Positions 19,638 through 29,522 of a stretch of DNA of 38,630 bases are shown one piece after another. Below the pieces are notes generated by a model that was not told the origin of the DNA, made no database searches, and was given only the letters and a program-made list of their open reading frames with translations. Source of the DNA: Cudoniella acicularis (taxonomy: Eukaryota; Ascomycota; Leotiomycetes; Helotiales; Helotiaceae); contig JAAMPI010000414.1 of assembly GCA_013054445.1 (NCBI GenBank), forward strand, positions 1-38,630. Reading direction: 5' to 3'. Within the stretch, counting starts at the first letter, position 1. The number at the start of each line of letters is the position of its first letter. The position numbers and the translations under genes are program-made.

Positions 19638-21906
19638 TCACTCCTCTCCTTTATCCTCCAACTGTGAGAGCTTTTCACAAACACCATGCGCAATTCTTTC
19701 TATTTCGATGGCTTTATGCATCGTCTCGGACCTGCATTCACACAATATTGAGTAATCAAGTAGCAATAACTCCTCGCCGCGCTGCTCAAAAGCCTTCATG
19801 GCCGTGGTAACAATGGCCAGACTATGAGGATTCCTGAAATCTTTGGTACCGTGATTCTGCCCTAGGAGAGATGTGGCGGCATCGACCAGCAGATTTATAT
19901 TCTCCGTTTCTTCTCGTACCATCCCCAAGGCCATTTCTTGTTGCTCCATCGGGTTGCTCCTTAGAAATCCCAATGGTAGGAAATCATCTGCAATTTGGGG
20001 ATAATATATGAACAGTCTCGTGCTTTCTAGCACGCGCCAGTATGCTTTTGATTTTTCGTCTTGCTCCTTTGGTGGCATCCAATCTTTGCTTCGTATCCAG
20101 TCGGCCAGAGGCTGAATTACGTTGGTAATCTATGCACGCGCATAATCCTCTTTTTCTTTTAAGGTAAATAGCTGGAGAAATCCCGAGTGGTAAATAGCTT
20201 TCGAGATAATAAGGGCCGTTGGCAATCGAGTAAGGGCCATGCAAGTAATCCGCGATCGACTTCTCCATGGAATCTCCACGGGTGTAATCGATGCCGAAGT
20301 CGGAAATTTCCTTGTTCTCATTAGCTACTGTTTGGTCAACAAATAGCTTAATGGCTTGACTAGCACATGCAAAGCTCATGGTGCGTTATTCTTCCACGCT
20401 GCTGTTCCGATAGTTGGGAGGCAATCTAGAATCGGGAGCCTCTGAACTCGGCTACTCAGCCATCTCCTGCTGGACCCAGAACAATGCGTTTGTAAGAAGT
20501 GTTGGAGCAAGCTTTGCACGAGCGAGTTGCTCTACTCTGCACAGTGTGTTGTCTTCTTTGATAAATAGAGCAACAGCAAACCTTTGGCTGTTTGTCTTCC
20601 CCATAATTCAGCCATAGTTGGGGGGCAATCAGTCATCTCGATAATGTGCCAAATGTAGTCTTGTTCATAATCTTCGGGTAGGGATGATGCAATGACGTAG
20701 AGATTGAAGAGGGATTCCAACGTCGTATAGCGTTTGCGAATAAAGGTTTTGATATCGTGTGTCCAATCCTTGGTATATGTGGAGGAGTCGACGCTATCTT
20801 CGTCGTCCAACGTTCCTTTTCCTATTGTGGCACTTCTAGCCTCCTCGCTTCAAATCTTCGCACTCCTTTGCTAATTCAGTCTCCGTTTCAGATAAGAAAG
20901 CCCCATGTCGGTCTTACCGTCTACTTCTTTGAGCTTCAAACGTGCTTCCGCGTAAAGTCCGTCATTGAGAAGACCGTCGATCTCCTTTCGCAGCTTCCCT
21001 ACATGCTCGAAATCGGTAATTGCATACATGAACTCTCCATGTGCGTCAAGACAGGTCTTGGGGGTACAATAATGATTTTCCCTCCAATGAAGATAGCATC
21101 CAGCGTTGAGATCGGTCAGCAAGCTATCATCTCCAGACTTGAAATCATCGACGTCCTCCCAAAGCGTATACTTGATGCTCGGGCTGCAATATCTGAAGGC
21201 GGGTCGCCTCGTCTCCTTGGTCTCTTCAAAGTAGGCCAACCTCAACGCTTTCTGTTCTTCCTTACTGGCATTTCGGAATCCGGGTGGAAGCTCGTCATCT
21301 GTACAAGCTCTGATGCCTTCCTCGGGCGCATCAGGAATCTCAGCGCAGATGACGTTATAATAATGGTAGAGCAACGGCAAATCCTTATCCAAAAAGTCGA
21401 TAGTCTCTCTAAAGACGGCGCGCTCGCCGCCCGAAGCACGCGCTTCCTCGTTGCGGTCGATGATGACGCGGGCCATAGCGATGTGGAGGAGCTGTCGGCG
21501 CTTCTCGTTCCATCTTCGGAGGCCATGCTCGTCGCCGTAGTCGCATTTGGAGCCGCAGTCGGTGGAGAAGGTTAGGATGTCGGATGCTGCTAGGCGCCAG
21601 GCGAACTCCTCCTCATCTCCACCTCCGTCGTCATTGTAACCGCCGTCTTCGTCGGATTGAGCCGAGTAGTCACTGTGGTCGTCGCTTGCTGAGTTTGAGT
21701 TGTCCGCTTTGGCGGTCTCGGTAGATGATTCCTGGGGCGGGGGGTTTGTGAGGTTGCCCGGGACTGTGGATGCGTTTGGGGTTGGTTCTTCGGAAGCTGT
21801 GATACTGGTCAGTTATACTTTCTACATTTATGAATAAGTGAGAAGTGCATGACTTACGAGTTGAAATGGTGGTGCTGGCTTCAACGGGTTGTTCTGGTGA
21901 AGCCAT
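19638..21906 (-). pseudogene. Copy A of an unrecognised tandem gene family, multiply broken
   Basis: Minus strand. Exon 1 is 21906-21858 (starting MASPEQPVEAS), then a 61-nt GT-AG intron, then a long exon that is in frame as far as about 20880. Beyond that the match to copy B (23470-25744) must hop between frames: near 20875, 20815, 20595 and 20190. In-frame stops lie at 20836-20838, 20452-20454, 20386-20388 and 20130-20132. The alignment with copy B is otherwise nearly gap-free, for example LFNLYVIA, LARAKLAP, FWVQQEMAE, NYRNSSVEE and NVIQPLADW. The stop at 20130 replaces a Trp of copy B (TGG to TAG). A Cys/His cluster near 21050-21100 (CYLHWRENHYCTPKTC) may once have bound a metal. Function unknown. 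Too many lesions to be sequencing error alone. Confidence 0.82.
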
Positions 21907-22396
21907 GGCTTTGATTTTGTTGGGAAGAATAGGCTACGCTATGCGGTGACTTGGTTGTTGGTATTGGTATCAAATGCTAATCATTCAAATGGCCCAATGG
22001 CCCAAGGTGATTTGAGGTTTTGGAGTGGATTGTCAAGATGTTAGTCTATTGTTGATAGAGGGAAAAGAAAGATTTGGACTCAAGGGATAAGAAGGGCTCC
22101 TTAGTAGACCACGCGTCTGGAAAGTCTGGTGGTGAGTTTGTGAATCATTGCCCGGGCTGGGTCTGAACCGTGGTTTTGTCAGCCCGAGAATTGAATGGAG
22201 ATTCTATGATTTTGTGAATGGCTTGAGGTTTTCCGTCTTGCGCTCATTTTATGGCTTCGCTACTACCTCTTCGCTACTTCTTCAGGGGTTCGTTACAAAA
22301 GTAGCTAGACCGGATGAAAATCTGGACTAGTTAGTTATTCGTGACAATATCTCACAGTAACACTTCTTCTTTCAAGTGTTGTTATAACGTAGAGAT
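21907..22396. other. Intergenic upstream of copy A
   Basis: Presumed former promoter of copy A. No further gene or repeat supported. Confidence 0.45.
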
Positions 22397-22633
22397 TGAC
22401 GAGAGTCGGTTTACGCTATACCTAATACGGAGGGTAAAAGCCCTAAATTATTTATAGATATAGAGATATTTAAAAATCAATACCCTAGCTAATCTTTTTA
22501 TCTATATTCTGGAGATGGGATTATATTTTTATAATACGAGATCCTATATTATAAAAAAAGGGTTATAGTATATAATAAACTAAACATTCACTACCATCTC
22601 TATATTAGGCATCGTGTAAACCGACTCTCGTCA
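22397..22633. repeat. MITE-like element with ~36-bp terminal inverted repeats
   Basis: The left end starts TGACGAGAGTCGGTTTAC and the right end finishes with its exact reverse complement, 18 of 18 bases. The similarity continues inward to about 36 bp with roughly five mismatches, mostly transitions. Total length is 237 bp, the interior is very AT-rich (TATA-rich, with a short run of A) and there is no coding capacity. This is the layout of a non-autonomous DNA transposon (MITE), perhaps Tc1/mariner-like; the superfamily cannot be decided because a clean target-site duplication was not found. Confidence 0.78.
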
Positions 22634-23469
22634 GTGTATACGATAGTTTTCATATCCCGGCTGGGGAACTATTTCAATGCACTAGCCCTCATCTGATATG
22701 AAGGCCGTAAAGGTATTTACCCAAAACACATTTGTAAGACTTGAAACTGTATATCTCATATCGTACAAAAATTTTAGCCCAAAAATCTTCATAGGGAAAA
22801 AGTGGAAATCTATTTGGGGGGGGGGGAAGAGAATCAGTGAGGCGAAGCACTCAGCGTGCTGCATTCGATTATGAAAAGCACAGTAAGAATAATTTGAGAT
22901 GAGACCATAGTGAGTGTCGATGTGCAGAGCTTATAGAGACTCTTGCATTACCTAAAATTGCACTAGGAACGACGGGACCTCAGAGCAGAGACCTTCCTTG
23001 TTGCTGAAAATGGCGCGAATAACACTTCACAAAATAACGGACTTGGAATAATATTTCATTATTCCCGAAAAGCAAATAGATAACTAAGAGCTCCATATTT
23101 ATCTGTGCTATATTGTATATAATTTTACTTCGTTGATGTTTTACTAATTTCAAGTGCTTCACGTGCAGAAAGGAGGTGATGGCTGTGTTAGCCGAGAAGG
23201 GAGGGGGCAACCTACGAGCACCTGCCACTTTCCACGTCTTGAGCTTGGTCATATAACGTTGGTGGAGAGGTTTGGAATGTCATCGATTCCATTTTGTTTC
23301 TAATTTACAAATGAGAGTGTCAACGCCATGGGAGTTATCGCCTAAGAATATTCTGCCCCCGCTCAACACAACCACCACGGAATCCAGATTCAAAGAACAC
23401 TTTACTTTGTGTCCGAGCCTGCGCTGCTTCTCAACAGAACCGACGTAAAATTCAAATTTAAAGAACTCC
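22634..23469. other. Intergenic downstream of copy B
   Basis: No supported coding region. Contains a run of ten G at about 22816-22825. The part next to 23469 should include the former 3' UTR of copy B. Confidence 0.45.
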
Positions 23470-25744
23470 TTACTTTGAATCCTCCTCTACATCCATTGCT
23501 TCAAGTCTGTCGTAGACAGCGAGAGCAATCTTTTCGATCTCGTGGAGTTTGTGTTCTTCTTCGGTCCGACAATAACAAAACTTGAAGTACTCCCAAGGAT
23601 CCAAATCCGAACCCAGCTTGTCAACTACTCGTTCAGCTGCTAGCATAATGGTAGGGCTAGTGGGGCATCTCAGTGCGCGGCCCATAGCCCCTTTGATCTC
23701 TGGGATGCTTTCTAGACAAGAAAGGGCTTCTTCGATGAGCGGATCTCTCAGGTGGTCCTTTTTTTTGAGTAATTTTAAATGCTTTGCGATATTGCTCAGA
23801 GGGGCTGCCAGTGTAAAAGACTTCAGGGAAATTCTTCTCTTTCATTTGGTTGTATGGATTTGTAAGAAGTGCACTGCTGTCCTCGAACTTCTGGTATACT
23901 TTCAATTTGTCGCTGAGATCTTCTCCAGATACTTCCCATTTTCGAGTTCGAGCCCAGTCAGCCAAGGGCTGTATAGCATTTACGACCCAAGCTGTGGCTT
24001 TAGCTTCACGTTCTTCCTTGGAAGCCGCAAGTGCTCTATATCCTGGAGGCAAGAACATATCCTGAATGAAAGAGTCTTTCTTGACACCAAAGTCATAATA
24101 TTCTTTGAACATCCATTGCAACGACACGCCCTTTGAGTAGTCCCAGCCATTTTCCCTGAGCTCGTTGTTTTTGCCCGAGACAGTTTCATGGTAGAAGAGC
24201 TTCAAAGCCTGAGAGGTACACGCGTAGCTCATTGGCCGGCGTTCTTCCATAGAAGCATTGCGATAATTAGCTAGCAATTGTGAGTCTGGGATCGCAGAAT
24301 CCTCAGCCCATTCATTGTGCAGCCAGAAGAAGCGGTTTTGAAGCATTGGTGGGGCCAGTCCTGCACGAGCGAGGTGCAGTGCCCTGGTTTCGGAAATTTC
24401 TGCTTTGATGGCGATACCAGCTAATTGTTGCTGAGCTCCGTCATCTCCCCATAGTTCAGTGAACATTGGTGGCAAGATGAGGTCATAGCGAAACCAATGC
24501 CAAACCATTTCCGGTGCTGCAGCGGCGATAACGTACAGGTTGAAGATAAACTCTTCGATCTTGTAGTCGTTTTCGATGAATTTTCCTACGTCAATTTCGA
24601 AACATATTTTGTTAGACTTGCAATTGTATGCTGCTGGCATTCCATAGCGCGAAAGTCGTAGTCTTTCAGCATTAATACCATGTTCGAGCTGGTGTTGAAT
24701 ACCACCTTGGATCCATTGCAATTCAAAAACCTTTTCCTTGAGTCGCTGTTGAGAGGGGTGTTTATTATTCTCAAGGAAATTTTCAAATTCCTCCAATTGA
24801 CGATCAAGGGATTCTGCTTTGGTCAAAGCTTCAATGAAGGATTCAGAAGACATGAGGCTATCGTCATCGTTGTGACAAGTGCCTTCGCCCCATCCAGCTA
24901 CACATGCATGTCCAAGCCGGTGGAAGCAGGGCCGGTAGATCTCCTTGCACAGACCCTCGTTACTGTAGAAGTACTTCTCGATAAGTCGTCTCCAGAAATG
25001 TCTGAATTCCTCCATGTCAAACTTCAGCCACAGATCGGTCCCCTCTACCTTCATCTCCTCGAACTTCTTGAAGCTCAACTCCTGCTACTCGTCCTTCGAA
25101 GCAACTCGGAATCCAGGGGGAAGCTCGTCATCTGGGAAGCTATAAATTTGTTCTTTTTTGTTGACAGCAAGCTCGGCACAAACGACGTTATAGTAATGAT
25201 ACAGCAGCAGAATATTTTTGTCCTTTAAGTCGAGATTCTTGCCAATGATAGTCGGTTCGCCATTGGCTTCACGGGCTTCTCTATTCTTGTCAAGGATGAG
25301 TTTTGCCAGAGCAATGACGATAACTGGTGCTTTTTCGCGATAGAAATCCCACCAAGATTGCTCATCGTAGTCGTTCAGGATTCGATATTGTGACTTGTCG
25401 AAGCTATTGTCTTCATCGAAGACGTAGCCGTCATCGGAGTTATCGGGGTCATCGGAGCCCTCGGTATCAACAGACTCTGTGTCACTTTCTTCTTCGTCTT
25501 TTTTGGTACTCTCAGAGCTTTGGTCTTCGTTGGTGGTTTCGTTGTCGGTGGCCGCGATGGGTTCAGAGGTAATTTGGACTCCAGTACCGGTAGGCGTTAC
25601 CTCTCCATCTTCCCGAGTTGCAAAATCGAAGTCAGTCAGGTTTCAGAGGAGGTAGTGGTGATTTTATGAGAGCAACCCACCTTGGGCACTTTCAGAAGTT
25701 GGTGGAATGGCGACCTTTGGTGTGTCGATGGATGGAGGAGCCAT
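23470..25744 (-). pseudogene. Copy B of the tandem gene family; one nonsense codon and one frameshift
   Basis: Minus strand. Exon 1 is 25744-25681 (MAPPSIDTPKVAIPP), then a 72-nt GT-AG intron, then one long exon to TAA at 23470-23472. Intact length would be about 733 aa. Two lesions: TAG at 25085-25087, where copy A has CAG in the aligned ASKEEQKAL segment, and a one-base excess in a run of eight A near 23758-23765, after which the true frame continues as KKKDHLRDPLIEEAL to the end. The N-terminus is Asp/Glu/Ser-rich. A cluster PCFHRLGHACVAGW, then GTCHN, resembles a metal-binding site and aligns with the Cys/His cluster in copy A. No known domain recognised. With only two lesions, one of them in a homopolymer, this copy may be recently inactivated, or a real gene carrying errors. 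Confidence 0.75.
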
Positions 25745-26631
25745 GGTTCTTGTAGGTGGAAGTGATATGTTGCTTTTTGTTGGTAAACCTATTGAGGGTT
25801 AAGAATGTATTGTGTTGAAGATAAAGATAGATGTTGTTTGGTGTATATGACTGGGTGGAGTAGTGGTAATGAGATATTGCTGTTGGGAGTAGAGAATGGA
25901 ATTGGACTTGGAGGGGGACAGCACGGCCTTAAATAGATTTGGTGAAGAAAGCAAGAGAGAGTTTTGTGAATCACTTTTGAATTTACAGTGGAAGTGAATA
26001 AGTAAGTGTGTGAATCACTTGAATTCCCCACTCCGTCGTATCATTTTGGATTGATGAATTTTTGTGGTAGGTATTGATTTGGAAGAGAAAGAATAAGTTA
26101 AATTGCCTAGATAAGAGACTATTTCTGTAGGGTTTTAATATTCAGTTACTATAGAGGGCAAGGAAGAAAAGAAGCCATTTTGGCCAAACATGATCGGTTC
26201 AAATTAAGGAAAGGAGTTTATATTCTTTCAAAATCCGAATATAACACATAAAACACTTACTTGTAGCATAAAAACCGAGCAATAATGAGGTTAACATCAA
26301 CTGAAGTATAGTATTGGACTGGATGTCAGTTTAATGTGCTTGGTTCATGGGGAAAGAAGGGGGTGGATGGGAAAGGGGTATCACGTGAGCGATGCCAAGA
26401 AAATTTCTTGAGGTTGTTTAGACGTCACCTCTCTCCTTCTCCCCACCACCAACTTCTGATCTTTTGAAGGTAAAAATCATCGTCGATTGAATAGAAGGAG
26501 CTTCTAAACAGTTCTACAGTTCTGTGGAATTCTTTCTTACTTACTCTATACTTTCCTATAGCTGTCTCTGTAATGTACCTCAGGGAATTAGACCAACGCA
26601 CTGCTTCTCCCACGCCTCGGTGTTCTTCAAA
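25745..26631. other. Intergenic: copy B promoter and 3' side of the 331-aa gene
   Basis: No gene supported. AT-rich between about 26040 and 26330. Presumed promoter of copy B next to 25745 and 3' UTR of the next gene next to 26631. Confidence 0.5.
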
Positions 26632-27688
26632 TCATTGATTTATCCCAGTACTCGTTGTATGCTGCCATCTCCCCGCGAAGTGCTCTACAAGCAGTTGTTC
26701 GTACGTCTTTCCATCTGCAACATCTGCTCTTCCTGCTCCTTCACCCGTCGTTCCTTTTCCAATATTATGGCTTTCCCCATCACTTGTTGTCTGTGCTGTT
26801 CTTGTTGCAAGGCACCGAAGGTCTTGTTCAATTCCAAGCAGGTGTAGTTGTTGAGGCGTGGTGGGAGGTTGAAACGTCGGTGCTGGTATCTTATTGAAGG
26901 ATATGTTTGTAGATTCGAGGGATGATGGGGTTGCAGGGCATTGTGGAGGTGCTTTTTGAATGTGGAGATTGCGGCTAAAGGTAACGGGATCTAATTGTAT
27001 GTCAGGTTGTTCGTATTCAATTCGAAAGGGTATCGGTTGCGTGTGTGTTGAAGAGCTGAGATGAGGCGTCGGTAGATCGGTATTTTCTCTCATTCGTATT
27101 GACAGGTCGGGCGCTTTTAGATTTGATTGCTGCCTTCCAGAACCAGAACCATTGGTTCCGACCACCTTTCTTGAAACAGTTCTAGGCTCGATATCGATAT
27201 TCGACTTCGAAGCTTTCCTGATCACAATCTTTCCAAAAGGGTCGTTTGAGATGGCAGAGCATTCCTGGGATATGCCAGCATAATCGAATCCGCGAGATCG
27301 GCTAGATGTCTGAGGTAACGCCTGATCATACCCATCGGTAGGAACAGGAGGAGCACGTTGGAAGATCTGCTCCCACAACAGCTGACCCGCCTCTTCTAGG
27401 AGCGACACATCTTGGTACAATTCTGATCTCTTGAGCAGATCAAAAATCCTTCTTCCGCTGGCGGAAACATCCCAGAGATCTTTCTCCGGTTTCAGTGGAA
27501 GTGCGTCGAGTGCCCGGAGTTCATTGACTGTGTTGTCTTGTCAGCTTTGGAACTTGGAGGCTGAGAACTAAGTAAGGGGAACGGGTACCTGTTGGCTCGC
27601 GGCCGTATCGCTCGAATATCTGCTCGATTCGGGCGGCGTCGGTTCTATAGGCCCTCTTTTTCTTCTGCTCCTCATCTGAGTCCGACAT
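26632..27688 (-). CDS. Hypothetical protein, 331 aa
   Basis: Two exons on the minus strand, 27688-27589 and 27527-26632, joined by a 61-nt GT-AG intron with phases closing. The protein starts MSDSDEEQKKKRAYRTDAARI. Residues about 1-105 look folded and charged (IEQIFERYGREPTVNELRALDALP, then DLWDVSASGRRIFDLLKRSE). The middle and C-terminal parts are Ser/Thr/Pro/Gln-rich and probably disordered. No signal peptide or membrane helix. I do not recognise the family; the helical, highly charged start followed by a disordered tail would fit a nuclear or scaffold role, but that is a guess. Its upstream region takes part in a diverged duplication described separately. Confidence 0.75.
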
Positions 27689-27804
27689 GGCGCGGAGAGC
27701 AATAGCAAAGGCGCGGGCAATGCCAGAGAAAGCAATCCTGGTGCTCTGAGAAGTCTTTGGGTGTCGTCCAGAACAGAGGCTGGGGCATCGGAAGCGGAAG
27801 CGGA

Positions 27805-28315
27805 AGAATATGAGCGGCTAAACATCGCTTGTTTGTGGTGGGGCGGAAGGGGGGAGGAAGTGCCATATATGAATTCAAATAAGCATTTTTGCTTCAACGG
27901 TTCCTTCCCCCCACGCAGGAATGACACTAGGTTGCGACGGAGTTATTGATCGGTGTTTGGTTGAAAACACATCGAGCGGCAACTATGTGCTCTAGCCAAC
28001 GGGGAAGGAAGTGCACCACACACCTCGTGTGTGTGGTGCCCTCTCTAGAGCCTTTCAGCATCCAGTAATTCGGAGAAATCCGACTTGTCTGGGAGCTCTG
28101 CGAGAGCCATAATTCCAAATATCAAAAGTTAAGTATGTTTCTGTTTATTAAAATTTCAAAAATATGTAAGTGTGTTTTTTTCTCTTTTTTTCCTCTACGT
28201 TTTAGATCTTATTTCTTTTGGGGAAATATTTTTGTCCTTTGCTATTTTTTGTGTACTGTGGGAAGAATAAACTTTGTTTATGTTGAATGTATTTTTTGCA
28301 GATACCTTGTGGTGT
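27805..28315. repeat. Copy 1 of a diverged direct duplication
   Basis: Shares an ordered series of short matches with 28435-28858: agcggctaRacWtcgcYtg, a tatata word, ttcaaSgttYcttcc, a ctaggttg word, ccctctct-like, a block of about 36 bp ending aaaagttaagtatgttt, an aagtRKgttt word, and ttttgcRgatacct. Order and orientation are the same in both copies, so this is a direct duplication of about 0.45-0.5 kb that has diverged strongly. Copy 1 lies just upstream of the 331-aa gene and so overlaps its promoter. It includes a perfect 11-bp hairpin and a GAAA-loop hairpin. Confidence 0.6.
28013..28039. repeat. Perfect 11-bp inverted repeat (hairpin)
   Basis: GCACCACACAC at 28013-28023 pairs with GTGTGTGGTGC at 28029-28039 across a 5-base loop. 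A second small stem, TCGGA-gaaa-TCCGA, follows at 28070-28083. They lie inside copy 1 of the duplication and are not present at the equivalent place in copy 2. Confidence 0.85.
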
Positions 28316-28434
28316 TAATTTTTGGTGTTGTGTGGGAGGTTGAATTTTGCCTCGCTTAAGGATGTTGTAAACAAAGGGGGGCGCAATGAAGACCGCGTTT
28401 TTTCGTGAGCCACCGCAACGCCCCGCTCGAACTG

Positions 28435-28858
28435 AGAACAGCAGCGGCTAGACTTCGCCTGCACAAGATACGGTATATATAAGTCAAAATAACAAATCTA
28501 TTCCTTCAAGGTTTCTTCCACTGGTTACTCTAGGTTGGCTGCTTACATCCTCTGTTGGACGACACGGATGGTGTTGGCTATGAGACCCCGCAGGGGGGAA
28601 GGCGTTACTTGTTCACCTCCCCGGGAACAGTGCGTCCTCTCTGTGGTGTAGTCCAACCCCGAAAGGGATGTTGCAGAGGGCCGTAATTCCAAAAATCAAA
28701 AGTTAAGTATGTTTCCTTCAATTCCAAATTTTTTAAAAAAAAAATAAGTAGGTTTCTTAAAAAAAAAAATTTCTCTGTTCTTATTGTGATAAATTTTTTT
28801 TTTTTTACCCTCCGAGACGCGAGGAGGACTGCATCTTTTGCGAGATACCTCGGCACCG
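28435..28858. repeat. Copy 2 of the diverged direct duplication
   Basis: Partner of 27805-28315. Carries TATATATAAG at 28474-28483 at the place corresponding to catatatg in copy 1, and the best conserved block at about 28674-28712. Long A and T runs (28732-28744, 28759-28769, 28793-28806) follow that block. No downstream copy of the 331-aa coding region accompanies it. Confidence 0.6.
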
Positions 28859-29522
28859 AGCCGCCTAGCGAGATCAGTAAGAAGAAGGATGAAAAACTGC
28901 GACTGTTCTAGCTGGCCACGAGGCATCTGATATCATGTCCTTGACGTGGAGACTGCAGCGGGATTTTTATTTTCGTTCTTTTGAGTATATCTAAAAGGCA
29001 ACCAATAGAAGACAGATGGCCTTGAAAATTATTGACTCTCTAACTAGGAGATTCAATATTGAAAATCAGATGAGATAACAACACACAGCTGAAAACAAAA
29101 ATACACTGCAAATTTCTAGCATCAGACAATATTTCCCTTCCTGGACGGTGACGAGCATGCAAAAACTCGACTTATGTACAACATAAGTTTGCAAACGGCA
29201 GCATGATACAAATTCTCCATAATAGTAGGTAAGCAAGGTTTGAATTTGAATTTGGGTAAACTTGTGGCTTGATTCCGCAGTGTAAAACGAAATAAAATCA
29301 GATTACTGAAGCAAGTGCTCAAACGGAACTCAAATTCAAAACGTGTTAGACAATTCCACAATAACACATCCTTGTACTTTTATTTTCATTCACAGAACAA
29401 GCGTGGCGAGATTTCGAAAGGCAGATAAAAGGAGGTGTTATCTCCAAGCATTGGTTGGGATTTTGGATTCGGTCTGTTTCTACCTTCAGTAAAGACTTCG
29501 AGGCTCATGATGTAATAACAGA
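28859..29522. other. Intergenic, AT-rich
   Basis: No coding region, RNA gene or repeat supported. Next to 29522 lies the end of the ankyrin pseudogene. Confidence 0.5.

Noticed and set aside
20757..21575. 272-codon open frame on the plus strand
   Set aside because: Antisense to copy A, whose alignment with copy B shows the true coding strand.
27568..27927. 119-codon minus-strand frame overlapping the 331-aa gene start
   Set aside because: A different frame from the spliced gene, Ser/Leu/Pro-rich with no conserved segment; the spliced 331-aa model explains the region better.
28660..28720. 5S rRNA-like or tRNA-derived (SINE) origin for the duplicated block
   Set aside because: The word agttaagta recalls the 5S internal promoter, but the remainder does not align to 5S, and no A/B box pair with correct spacing was found.
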